A DNA stretch of 7,757 nucleotides, from the NCBI GenBank assembly GCA_027056615.1, contig JALUKJ010000348.1, forward strand, positions 1-7,757, given 5' to 3'. Position 1 is the stretch's first letter, and every line of letters starts with the position of its first letter. The DNA comes from Campylobacteraceae bacterium (GTDB lineage: Bacteria; Campylobacterota; Campylobacteria; Campylobacterales; Sulfurovaceae). The notes under the pieces are model-generated. The model worked only from the letters and a program-made list of their open reading frames with translations. It had not been told where the DNA came from and ran no database searches. Position numbers and translations under genes: made by a program. Below, piece after piece: positions 1-5,715 of this stretch.

Positions 1-2
1 TA

Positions 3-104
3 AAAGAGTGGGAAAAAGAGAATATTCCTGATACTGTTCGTAAAGAACGCTTGAAGTTTTTTAATAAGAATATCCAAAAACTGGAAATGGAGAAGTCGGC
101 GTAG
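3..104 (+). CDS. C-terminal end of an unrecognised gene (5' end outside window)
   Basis: Of the three plus-strand frames at the left edge, only frame 3 stays open until a TAG at 102-104; the other two hit stops within the first 60 bases. The 33 visible codons encode a strongly charged, Lys/Glu-rich tail (starting KEWEKENIPD, ending KLEMEKSA) that would form a helix. It has no motif I can assign to a family. It is convergent with the Fe-S protein gene, and the REP-like pair lies between the two 3' ends. It could be chance, because the fragment is short, but its codon choice and lack of stops agree with a real gene tail. Function unknown. Confidence 0.45.
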   Translation, partial: KEWEKENIPDTVRKERLKFFNKNIQKLEMEKSA

Positions 105-125
105 TGGGGGGTTTTCCACAGCCTA

Positions 126-216
126 GTGTAGACCCCGTCTACACCGACAAAACCAAAATAGCATAAATTAAATATCTATTATTTCTAACACGGTGTAGTC
201 AGGGACTACACCCTAC
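126..216. repeat. Inverted pair of REP-like hairpins (REPIN-like element)
   Basis: Two perfect hairpins with 3-base loops lie between convergent gene ends. The left one is GTGTAGAC-CCC-GTCTACAC (126-144), and the right one is GGTGTAGTC-AGG-GACTACACC (192-212). Read on the minus strand, the right copy matches the left in 16 of 19 core positions. Two of the three differences are a paired A:T to T:A swap that keeps the stem. On the minus strand the right hairpin is preceded directly by GTAG (216-213), the tetranucleotide found at the foot of REP hairpins recognised by REP-associated tyrosine transposases (RAYTs, Y1/IS200-like). The left copy has CCTA in that place, so it may be decayed. The right GTAG begins 2 bases after the Fe-S gene stop. 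No T-run follows either stem, so a simple terminator is less likely. Confidence 0.75.
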
Positions 217-218
217 AG

Positions 219-1517
219 TTATTTTTTTAATGCTTCAGCAATCAACTCTAATGGATTCTTAAAAATTGTCTCAACCTCTGCACTGTTCATAGCTTCACTT
301 AATTGAACGCGACAAGCAGAACACTCTGCACTAACATAATGAGCTTTAGTCTCTTTTATCATAACGGCTTTTGGTTTTCCTGCCGCCTCAGCAAAATGAA
401 ACTTTTCCGTCTGCATAGTTACACCACCAAAACCACAACAACGGCTAGGGTCACTCATCTCTACCATTGGGTAGTTAGGAGCTAAAAGATTTCTTGGCTC
501 TTGGTAGATACCTTGTACTTTTTTGGCATGACATGGGTCATGATATGTTACGGATTTATCAAACATTCCTTTTGTTTTTAAAAGCTCTTGAAGTTGGGTA
601 TGATTATCTAACCACTCTGTTGCCATATAAATCTTTTCAGATACTTTTTTAGCTCTAGCTTCCCACTCTGGCATATTGTGATTTTTAAAAAACACCTGCC
701 AATCATGCTTGACCATAGCAGAACATGTTGCTTCTGGAATAAGCATAGCATCACACTCGTCCATAAAGCTCTCAAAGTACTCAATATTGGCTTTAGTCAT
801 ACGCTCTACAGAGTCAACAGCACCTGTAAAGTAGGCAGGAGCTCCACAACAGAGTTGCTCTTTTGGTATAAATATGTCTATGTTTAGCTCTTTTAAAATC
901 TCTACTAAACTCTCACCAATACCTAAGTAGTTGTAGTTAGCAAGACATCCTATAAAGAGTGCTACGCGTATATTTTTCTTCTTTTGTTTTGGAGCTAAAA
1001 TCTCCTCTGGATATGAATTTAAAAATGAGACTTTTGACATAGAGGGAAGAAGTCGCCCTTTTTTTACCATTGGCATACTAAATCTAGCTTTTAATCCTCT
1101 TCCTTTTTTATCTTCGGCTAAGGCACAAGTTTTAAACATAAAGCCAAACTTCATAACTATATCCATTACTTTTCTATGCTCTAAAAGATAAAAGATAATC
1201 TTCTTAAACCATGCAATACCAAATTTATCGGCAATATCAGCACGAACCTCCTCTATGACCATGTCTGTAGGTAGAGAGTTAGGACAGACCTCTGTACATG
1301 CAGTACACAAAAAACAGCTCTCAAAAATATCTTTAGCTGTTTTGTCAAGCTCTAAGTTTCCTTGTTGGTACTGTCCAAGTAGGTCAATAAATCCTCTTGG
1401 AGAAGTTACTTCATCTGCATTTACTTGGTGAATGGTGCAGACTGGAATACACTTTCCACATTTGACACACTCATCAGATGTTGCTTTAAAGTTAAAAATA
1501 TCTTCTATTTTTTTCAT
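219..1517 (-). CDS. (Fe-S)-binding protein, GlpC/GlcF/HdrD-like, two 4Fe-4S motifs plus two CCG domains
   Basis: This 432-residue soluble protein probably passes electrons between an oxidoreductase and quinone or another carrier. The N-terminus carries two ferredoxin-type 4Fe-4S motifs: C17-C20-C23-C27 and C68-C71-C74-C78. Two cysteine-rich CCG domains follow. The first has C191, C223-C224-G and C265; its last CxxC is reduced to a single Cys (ATCSAM). The second is complete, with C329, C360-C361-G, C399 and C402. This order matches GlpC, GlcF and heterodisulfide-reductase HdrD-type subunits. The Campylobacterota homologue is often labelled glpC, or just ferredoxin-type protein. No flavin dehydrogenase partner (GlpA, GlcD) is visible, so the substrate is unknown and I assign no symbol. 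The ATG at 1517-1515 is the only good start, with only a weak AAGA upstream. It lies 31 bp downstream of the nested palindrome, which separates it from argF. Confidence 0.88.
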   Translation of the reverse strand: MKKIEDIFNFKATSDECVKCGKCIPVCTIHQVNADEVTSPRGFIDLLGQYQQGNLELDKTAKDIFESCFLCTACTEVCPNSLPTDMVIEEVRADIADKFGIAWFKKIIFYLLEHRKVMDIVMKFGFMFKTCALAEDKKGRGLKARFSMPMVKKGRLLPSMSKVSFLNSYPEEILAPKQKKKNIRVALFIGCLANYNYLGIGESLVEILKELNIDIFIPKEQLCCGAPAYFTGAVDSVERMTKANIEYFESFMDECDAMLIPEATCSAMVKHDWQVFFKNHNMPEWEARAKKVSEKIYMATEWLDNHTQLQELLKTKGMFDKSVTYHDPCHAKKVQGIYQEPRNLLAPNYPMVEMSDPSRCCGFGGVTMQTEKFHFAEAAGKPKAVMIKETKAHYVSAECSACRVQLSEAMNSAEVETIFKNPLELIAEALKK

Positions 1518-1548
1518 GAATATCTTTTTGTTTTAATTTTTTTAACTC

Positions 1549-1714
1549 GTTCCTACCGTCTCGGCAATGCCAATGAATTAAGGAATAAATATTTAAAAAC
1601 TGTAGGTTCGATTTTATCGAACGGATTGTTTTATGGGCTTCAATTTTTTGTTCGATAAAATCGAACCTACAGGATTTGGACTTAATTCATTGGCATTGCC
1701 TATACGGTGGGAAC
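1549..1714. repeat. MITE-like element with 34-bp imperfect terminal inverted repeats
   Basis: The arms at 1549-1582 and 1681-1714 are inverted copies over 34 bases with only 3 mismatches. All mismatches lie in the outer half (CCGTCTCGG against the complement of CCTATACGG, plus one more). Each arm also contains a small GGCAATGCC/GGCATTGCC palindrome. The 166-bp element fills almost the whole gap between argF and the Fe-S gene and starts 10 bases after the argF stop. It has no coding capacity. Its centre holds a separate, perfect 23-bp inverted repeat (1600-1672). It resembles a non-autonomous mobile palindrome or 3'-UTR mRNA-stabilising structure. In RNA it would fold into a long hairpin and could block or attenuate read-through from argF. 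Confidence 0.8.
1600..1672. repeat. Inner REPIN: perfect 23-bp inverted repeat, each arm a GTAG-hairpin
   Basis: Positions 1600-1622 and 1650-1672 are exact reverse complements over 23 bases with a 27-base spacer. Each arm is itself a REP unit: GTAG (1602-1605) followed directly by the hairpin GTTCGAT-TTT-ATCGAAC (1606-1622). The mirror arm has GTTCGAT-AAA-ATCGAAC (1650-1666) followed by CTAC (1667-1670). This is the classic REPIN layout of two REPs in inverted orientation. The GTAG foot and 3-base loop are shared with the element at 126-216, but the stem sequence differs, which suggests a second REP family. The perfect arms imply recent mobility or active sequence maintenance. Confidence 0.8.
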
Positions 1715-1724
1715 AAGCAAACTT

Positions 1725-2648
1725 CTAATCTTCTCGATGTCTATCAAGCCAGACCATAATACCCTTTTGGGCATGAAGTCGGTTTTCAGCTTCTAAAAAA
1801 ATCTCATTGGCATGTTTTTCAAATACCTCTTCACTTACCTCATATCCACGATAAGCAGGAAGACAGTGTAAGAAAATAGAATCTTTTTGTGTTAAAGACA
1901 TTAATTTAGAATCTACAATAAATCCTTCAAAAGCTTTTAAACGCTCCTCTTTTTCATCCTCTTGCCCCATAGAGACCCAAGTATCTGTAGTAACAACATT
2001 TGCTCCTTTAACAGCCTCTTTAGGGTCGTATCCAAAACTAATGTTTGCACCTGATTCTTTAGCAAAGTTAAGTGCCTCTTGGACTATTTGTGGGTCACAC
2101 TCATACCCTTTTGGAGTAGCTACTCTTAACTCAAAACCAAGTTTAGCAGATAACATAAGCCAAGAGTGAGTCATATTGTTTCCATCACCTACATAAGCAA
2201 CTACAGGTTTTTCTATACCACACTCTAACATAGTTAAGTAGTCAGTCATAAGTTGCACAGGGTGGTAAGAGTCTGTAAGTCCATTGACTACTGGCACTTT
2301 TGAATATTTTGCAAACTCTTCAATATTACTCTGTTCAAAAGTACGAATCATAACCATATCAACCATACGAGAGATAACTCGTGCTGTATCTTTCATGGGT
2401 TCTCCACGTCCTAGTTGAATATCATTTGAAGATAAAAATAGACCAATTCCCCCAAGTTGATAGATACCTGTTTCAAAACTAACACGAGTTCTTGTTGAGC
2501 TTTTTTCAAAAATCATACCAAGTGTCTGTTTCTCCATATATGGTACAAAATTTTTAGATTTAGTTTGGGCTTTAATCTGTTGTGCTAGGGTAATCATCTC
2601 TAAGATTTCATTTTTTGTAAAATCTTTTAGTGTTAAAAAGTGTCTCAT
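1725..2648 (-). CDS. argF: Ornithine carbamoyltransferase
   Basis: Catalyses carbamoyl phosphate + ornithine to citrulline + phosphate in cytosolic arginine biosynthesis. The length of 307 residues is normal for anabolic OTCases. The visible motifs fit OTCase rather than aspartate carbamoyltransferase: the carbamoyl-phosphate loop SSTRTR (50-55), HPVQ (129-132), the DxWVSMG ornithine loop (222-228), and the catalytic HCLPAYRG (261-268). The ATG at 2648-2646 is preceded by GAGGA with 8 bases of spacing, so the start is well supported. A 46-bp gap separates it from the upstream phosphatase stop. That gap holds only a short CCTTA-AAG-TAAGG palindrome (2664-2676), so argF probably shares the transcript from 4885. 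No ARG-box operator is evident. The palindromic repeat begins 10 bases after its stop. Confidence 0.97.
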   Translation of the reverse strand: MRHFLTLKDFTKNEILEMITLAQQIKAQTKSKNFVPYMEKQTLGMIFEKSSTRTRVSFETGIYQLGGIGLFLSSNDIQLGRGEPMKDTARVISRMVDMVMIRTFEQSNIEEFAKYSKVPVVNGLTDSYHPVQLMTDYLTMLECGIEKPVVAYVGDGNNMTHSWLMLSAKLGFELRVATPKGYECDPQIVQEALNFAKESGANISFGYDPKEAVKGANVVTTDTWVSMGQEDEKEERLKAFEGFIVDSKLMSLTQKDSIFLHCLPAYRGYEVSEEVFEKHANEIFLEAENRLHAQKGIMVWLDRHRED

Positions 2649-2694
2649 TGGGAGTTCCTCGTACCTTAAAGTAAGGAAACCATTTTACCATAAC

Positions 2695-3528
2695 TTATTT
2701 AAAATCGAATAGAAGGTTATAGGTCTGTTCACCTTTTTTTTGTTTAAACTCAAAGGGGGTTGAGTCAAAAGAGATAGTATCTTTTTTGATAATCGCACAA
2801 GATAAGGTATTTCCATATATGGCTGAAGTATCAATACAGATTCTGTTTTTATATTGCCGTATATTTGGTTGAGATAGATGACCAAAAATATGGTAGTGTT
2901 GATTCCCTTTTGCCTCTTTGTGTATATAGGGAATAAGCTCATCTAAAGGCATTGTAGGATTTTTAGAGCGTGAGATACATTTAACCATTTTTTTATGAGA
3001 AGTGCTATCTTCTTTTGCAAGATACTGCTCTGGACATGGTGCATGAGTTAAGGTAACAGAAAAATTATCCTTATAGATATATTTATACCATATTGAACAC
3101 TCTTTATAGAGTTCTAAAAAAAGCTTTTTAAGCTTAGGCTCTTTTTCTAGTAAAGCTACAGTATTGTAGTATTTCTCTTTATTTCTAATACTTCTAGGGG
3201 TAATGACTAAAGTAGGGTCATTAGTAATATAACGATAAACCATCTCTTCATGATTGCCTCTTACTAAGTAAAAACGTTCTCTATCTTGATTTAGGTGTTT
3301 GTAGTTGTTGTAGATAAACTCAATAGTCTGGGTTAGCTTTTCATCTGAAGCTTTATCTATAAAATCTCCTAAAAGTACAATAGACTTATATCTATTTTCA
3401 GGAGTAATTTGAAGAAGATTATTCTTATTGGTTGAAAAACCCTGTCTCTTAAGTAAGGTTTTTAACTCATCAATACAACCATGTACATCGCCAATGACGA
3501 TGTACTCATAATTTGAAGGAAGTATCAT
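2695..3528 (-). CDS. PPP-family metallophosphatase (calcineurin-like; PrpE/ApaH-like)
   Basis: This 277-residue cytosolic hydrolase carries the full two-metal PPP signature: GDVHG (13-17), GDFID (54-58), GNHEE (91-95), a metal-ligand His in THAPC (H162), and FGH (215-217). The family includes serine/threonine phosphatases (PrpA/PrpB), dinucleoside-tetraphosphate hydrolases (ApaH, PrpE) and RNA-end phosphatases. The IDTSAIYG motif near 233-240 resembles the VDTGAVYGG block of PrpE/ApaH-like members. The real substrate cannot be read from sequence. A roughly 65-residue helical, Lys/Glu-rich insertion (about 96-157) separates GNHE from the H162 ligand. The start ATG follows the upstream gene's TAG by 3 bases (TAGTAGATG) with no Shine-Dalgarno sequence, so translation is probably coupled to that membrane-protein gene. 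A short tail after the last motif ends in LLFDFK. Confidence 0.88.
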   Translation of the reverse strand: MILPSNYEYIVIGDVHGCIDELKTLLKRQGFSTNKNNLLQITPENRYKSIVLLGDFIDKASDEKLTQTIEFIYNNYKHLNQDRERFYLVRGNHEEMVYRYITNDPTLVITPRSIRNKEKYYNTVALLEKEPKLKKLFLELYKECSIWYKYIYKDNFSVTLTHAPCPEQYLAKEDSTSHKKMVKCISRSKNPTMPLDELIPYIHKEAKGNQHYHIFGHLSQPNIRQYKNRICIDTSAIYGNTLSCAIIKKDTISFDSTPFEFKQKKGEQTYNLLFDFK

Positions 3529-3531
3529 CTA

Positions 3532-3951
3532 CTACTTAATGTTAATGTCTCGTCTAGCAGCATTGAGTTCAATAATAAACCCACCAGTAGCATCAATGAG
3601 TGACATCATTCCTAAGATTAAAAAAGTAGCATTTTGAGCCCAATCAACCATAAAAAATAGAACAACAAAGATAATTGCTACCATAAAACTTAAAAGTGTC
3701 TCAGACGCACCAAAACTATTAGCTGTTGCAGCTTTTGCAATCTCAATAAAGAGAGCAAATGAACCGATAATTAAAAAAAGCTCTTTTACTCTTATAACAA
3801 AGTCTTGATTTTGACTAATATGATGAATAAGTACAGGTGTGTTAAGTGTAATATCTTGTAGAGGTCCAATATGGTGAGCATGACCCATACTCATAAGTAC
3901 ATAAGCTAGAAGAATCCATGTAAAAGTTGATATTCCTGTAATGAAAAACAT
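3532..3951 (-). CDS. Small four-helix membrane protein of unknown function
   Basis: I do not recognise the family. The 139-residue product has four predicted membrane helices: about 2-22, 55-75, 84-104 and 107-127. A His-rich loop after helix 1 (HAHH at 24-27, HH at 43-44) and a charged C-terminal stretch (ELNAARRDI, 128-136) are its most distinctive features. I chose the ATG at 3951-3949 because AAGGA lies 9 bases upstream. An upstream in-frame ATG at 4008 would add 19 residues and overlap the SPFH gene by 23 bases, without a comparable ribosome site. It lies 34 bp after the SPFH gene and 3 bp before the phosphatase. SPFH proteins are often paired with a small membrane partner (NfeD/YbbK). 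This protein sits in that place but shows no NfeD-like OB-fold tail, so it may be a non-homologous partner. That role is inference. Confidence 0.78.
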   Translation of the reverse strand: MFFITGISTFTWILLAYVLMSMGHAHHIGPLQDITLNTPVLIHHISQNQDFVIRVKELFLIIGSFALFIEIAKAATANSFGASETLLSFMVAIIFVVLFFMVDWAQNATFLILGMMSLIDATGGFIIELNAARRDINIK

Positions 3952-3985
3952 TGTTGTAGTTCCTTTTTTTATTAATTTATTTTTA

Positions 3986-4885
3986 TTAATCGGCAGAAGT
4001 AGCAGCATTGCGTGACATATACTCTGCGTTCATTACTTTATTCATTGGTTGTTGAACATCAGATGGATAAAGTACAAATTTTGAATTACTTGAAGCAGAA
4101 AGCTGTTTCATCGAATCAATATAGGCTGTAGATGTTAAAAAATGCATAATCTTTTCATCTGAAAGTGTTGGCATTAGCTCTTTTAACTCTTTAATAACTT
4201 TTTGTGTTGCTTCAGCTCTTTTTTCAATAAGAACTTTTTCACTATCGGCATGAAGTTCATGAACTTTATGTTCTCCTTCAGCTTTAAGAATAGAGGCTCT
4301 TTTCTCTTTTTCTGCAACAATCTCTTTCTCCATAGCACTTTTAATAGATGGTGGAGGAGTAATATTCTCAAACTTAACAAGAACCACTTCTAATCCCCAT
4401 CTTGCACAATCCTTTTGCATATGTGCTTTAATATCTTTAGAGATTTGGTCTTGTTGTTTTTGAATATCTGAAAAGTTCATCTGTCCAAGTTTACTTAATG
4501 TACTACTCATAACTAAACTTGTAACAGAAGCTTCAAAATCATCTACTTCCATAATAGCTTTAACTGCATCTTTTATCTTAACAGATGCAATCATATCAAC
4601 TACAATATTAATGTTATCTTGGGTAATAATCTCTTGTGCTGGGGGGTCAATGGTTAGCTCTTTTAGGCTTACCTTTTTAACGATAACATCTCTCCATGGC
4701 ATAACATGATTAAGACCTTCATATATGACCCTATCGGCACCTAAACGGTTGTCGATAACCCACGCTTCTTGAGAGTCTACCACTACAATAGGCATAAATG
4801 TATCAAATCCTATTGTATAGTAGATAACAACTAAAATAGCAATAATTGAAAAGATGGCAATAAGCCACCAATAGACAGGTTCCAT
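3986..4885 (-). CDS. SPFH/band-7 (stomatin/prohibitin-like, slipin/QmcA type) membrane protein
   Basis: SPFH proteins oligomerise on the inner membrane, organise lipid microdomains and often modulate proteases. This 299-residue copy has an N-terminal membrane anchor (about 5-25). The SPFH/PHB domain follows (about 34-200, with WVIDNRLG, INIVVDMIASVKIKD and LEVVLVKFENITPP). Next is an Ala/Glu/Lys-rich coiled coil (about 188-240) and a C-terminal segment with FLTSTAYIDSM and a short disordered tail. Length and order match the slipin/QmcA group. AAGGAG lies 8 bases before the ATG at 4885-4883. It is the first gene of the minus-strand cluster leading through the four-helix protein and phosphatase to argF. 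No NfeD gene is adjacent. Family assignment is firm; the cellular process it serves is unknown. Confidence 0.93.
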   Translation of the reverse strand: MEPVYWWLIAIFSIIAILVVIYYTIGFDTFMPIVVVDSQEAWVIDNRLGADRVIYEGLNHVMPWRDVIVKKVSLKELTIDPPAQEIITQDNINIVVDMIASVKIKDAVKAIMEVDDFEASVTSLVMSSTLSKLGQMNFSDIQKQQDQISKDIKAHMQKDCARWGLEVVLVKFENITPPPSIKSAMEKEIVAEKEKRASILKAEGEHKVHELHADSEKVLIEKRAEATQKVIKELKELMPTLSDEKIMHFLTSTAYIDSMKQLSASSNSKFVLYPSDVQQPMNKVMNAEYMSRNAATSAD

Positions 4886-4919
4886 AATATTTTCTCCTTT
4901 TTTAGTTTATATTTTAAGA

Positions 4920-4925
4920 ATCATA
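4920..4925 (-). promoter_or_regulatory. Possible -10 box for the SPFH-argF cluster
   Basis: TATGAT on the minus strand, preceded by a T-run, would start transcription near 4912 and give a leader of about 27 bases that includes the AAGGAG site. No -35 match is clear, as is usual for Campylobacterota sigma-70 promoters. The surrounding DNA is so AT-rich that other -10-like hexamers exist. Confidence 0.35.
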
Positions 4926-4930
4926 AAAAA

Positions 4931-4944
4931 CAATATAAATATTG
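4931..4944. promoter_or_regulatory. AT-rich dyad, possible operator
   Basis: CAATAT-AA-ATATTG is a perfect 6-bp dyad with a 2-base spacer, just upstream of the proposed SPFH promoter. A further AATATT-like half-site follows at about 4939-4953. It could bind a repressor or activator, but AT-rich DNA yields such dyads by chance. Confidence 0.2.
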
Positions 4945-5075
4945 ATAAATATTATTTTCTAATTCCATAAGCCAAATATATATTATATTTTGATTATTAT
5001 TATAGCCAATAAATAGATTAGACGCTATAGTAAAATTGAAAAAATCTGAATTAAAAGCTAACTTAGCCAAATTTA

Positions 5076-5084
5076 TGTTAAAAT
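5076..5084 (+). promoter_or_regulatory. Extended -10 promoter for the envelope-protein gene
   Basis: TGTTAAAAT fits the extended -10 form TGNTANAAT. Transcription would start near 5091, leaving about 34 bases of leader with AAGGA before the start codon. No convincing -35 element is visible upstream; the region is T/A-rich. Confidence 0.55.
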
Positions 5085-5124
5085 AGTTCTATAAAATATA
5101 AATTTTAAGTGAAAAAGGAACGGT

Positions 5125-5697
5125 TTGTTCAATAATCAAACAGAGGATAAGACTGACTTCTGTGAAGAATATAAGTCTCAAATATTAAATAATGTTACCC
5201 AAGAGAAGAGTTCCTCTTTAGGAACAGTATTGAAATTTTTAACTATTTTACTATTATTAGCAGTAATTGTTGCACTATCTATTTATGGATATAACTATTT
5301 TATCAATAAAAACAGCAAGGAAGTATCTGCTCAAACACCTCCTATGTCAATTCAAATCTCAGATGAAGATTTAAAGGTAATTGATGAGAGTGCAGAAGAA
5401 GAAACCATTGAGGTTAAAGAACCTATTAAAGAAGAGACAAATTTACCTCCTGTACCTGTTGTAGTTAAAGAGAGTTCTGTATCTAAAGAACCTGTTACTC
5501 TTTCTGATATTGATAAACTTGCCAATGATGTTAAAATTGTTCTTGCTAATAAAGAAGAAAAATCTGTAGTAAAAGAAAAAAATATAACACAAGAAGAGCA
5601 TTTAAAAGTTCCTGTGCCTAATACACCTGAAGCTAAATATTTAGAAGATTTAGCCGACCTATCGAAAGAGCTAGATAAAGAGAAAAAAAATCAGTAA
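5125..5697 (+). CDS. Single-pass envelope protein with acidic, Pro-rich periplasmic region; unknown function
   Basis: I do not recognise this family. The 190-residue product has a short acidic cytoplasmic end (1-34), one strong membrane helix (about 35-59, LKFLTILLLLAVIVALSIYG), and a low-complexity region rich in Glu, Lys, Val and Pro that should lie in the periplasm. That topology resembles TonB-like or FtsN/SPOR-type anchors, but no TonB C-terminal or SPOR domain is present. The start is a TTG (5125-5127) with AAGGA 5 bases upstream. There is no in-frame ATG before the membrane helix, and the next Met (residue about 73) would remove it, so TTG is the best choice. It is divergent from the SPFH gene across a 239-bp promoter region and convergent with hemB. 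Only 13 bp separate its stop from the hemB stop. Confidence 0.75.
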   Translation: MFNNQTEDKTDFCEEYKSQILNNVTQEKSSSLGTVLKFLTILLLLAVIVALSIYGYNYFINKNSKEVSAQTPPMSIQISDEDLKVIDESAEEETIEVKEPIKEETNLPPVPVVVKESSVSKEPVTLSDIDKLANDVKIVLANKEEKSVVKEKNITQEEHLKVPVPNTPEAKYLEDLADLSKELDKEKKNQ

Positions 5698-5715
5698 AAC
5701 CCAAAAGGTTTTACT
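5683..5715 (-). terminator. Rho-independent terminator for hemB, overlapping both convergent stop codons
   Basis: A perfect 9-bp stem, AGTAAAACC (5693-5701) pairing with GGTTTTACT (5707-5715), has a 5-base loop. On the minus strand it is followed by GA and eight Ts (complement of 5690-5683), a good intrinsic terminator for hemB. In the plus direction the following bases (TGTTTAG) make only a weak U-tract, so termination of the opposing gene is less certain. The TAA stops of both genes lie inside the stem (5695-5697 plus; 5713-5711 minus). Confidence 0.85.

Noticed and set aside
1425..1658. Plus-strand 77-codon ORF spanning the Fe-S gene start and the palindrome
   Set aside because: It is antisense to the ferredoxin N-terminus, and its end runs through the inverted repeat. 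No ribosome site or recognisable protein content.
126..1672. CRISPR array
   Set aside because: The repeats are inverted pairs with hairpin cores, not regularly spaced direct repeats, and the two elements differ in sequence.
2262..2273. HPVQ in ArgF instead of HPCQ
   Set aside because: The third residue of the HPxQ motif varies among functional carbamoyltransferases, so it is not a sign of altered activity.
2685..2942. Minus-strand 85-codon ORF
   Set aside because: It lies in another frame of the phosphatase gene, whose GDVHG/GDxxD/GNHE frame is clearly the real one.
3952..4008. N-terminal 19-residue extension of the four-helix protein starting at 4008
   Set aside because: It overlaps the SPFH gene by 23 bases and lacks a ribosome site, whereas the ATG at 3951 has AAGGA at good spacing and begins directly with a membrane helix.
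4183..4393. Short ORFs on both strands within the SPFH coiled-coil region
   Set aside because: Shadow frames caused by the Lys/Glu-rich repeat-like codons; low-complexity products and no start signals.
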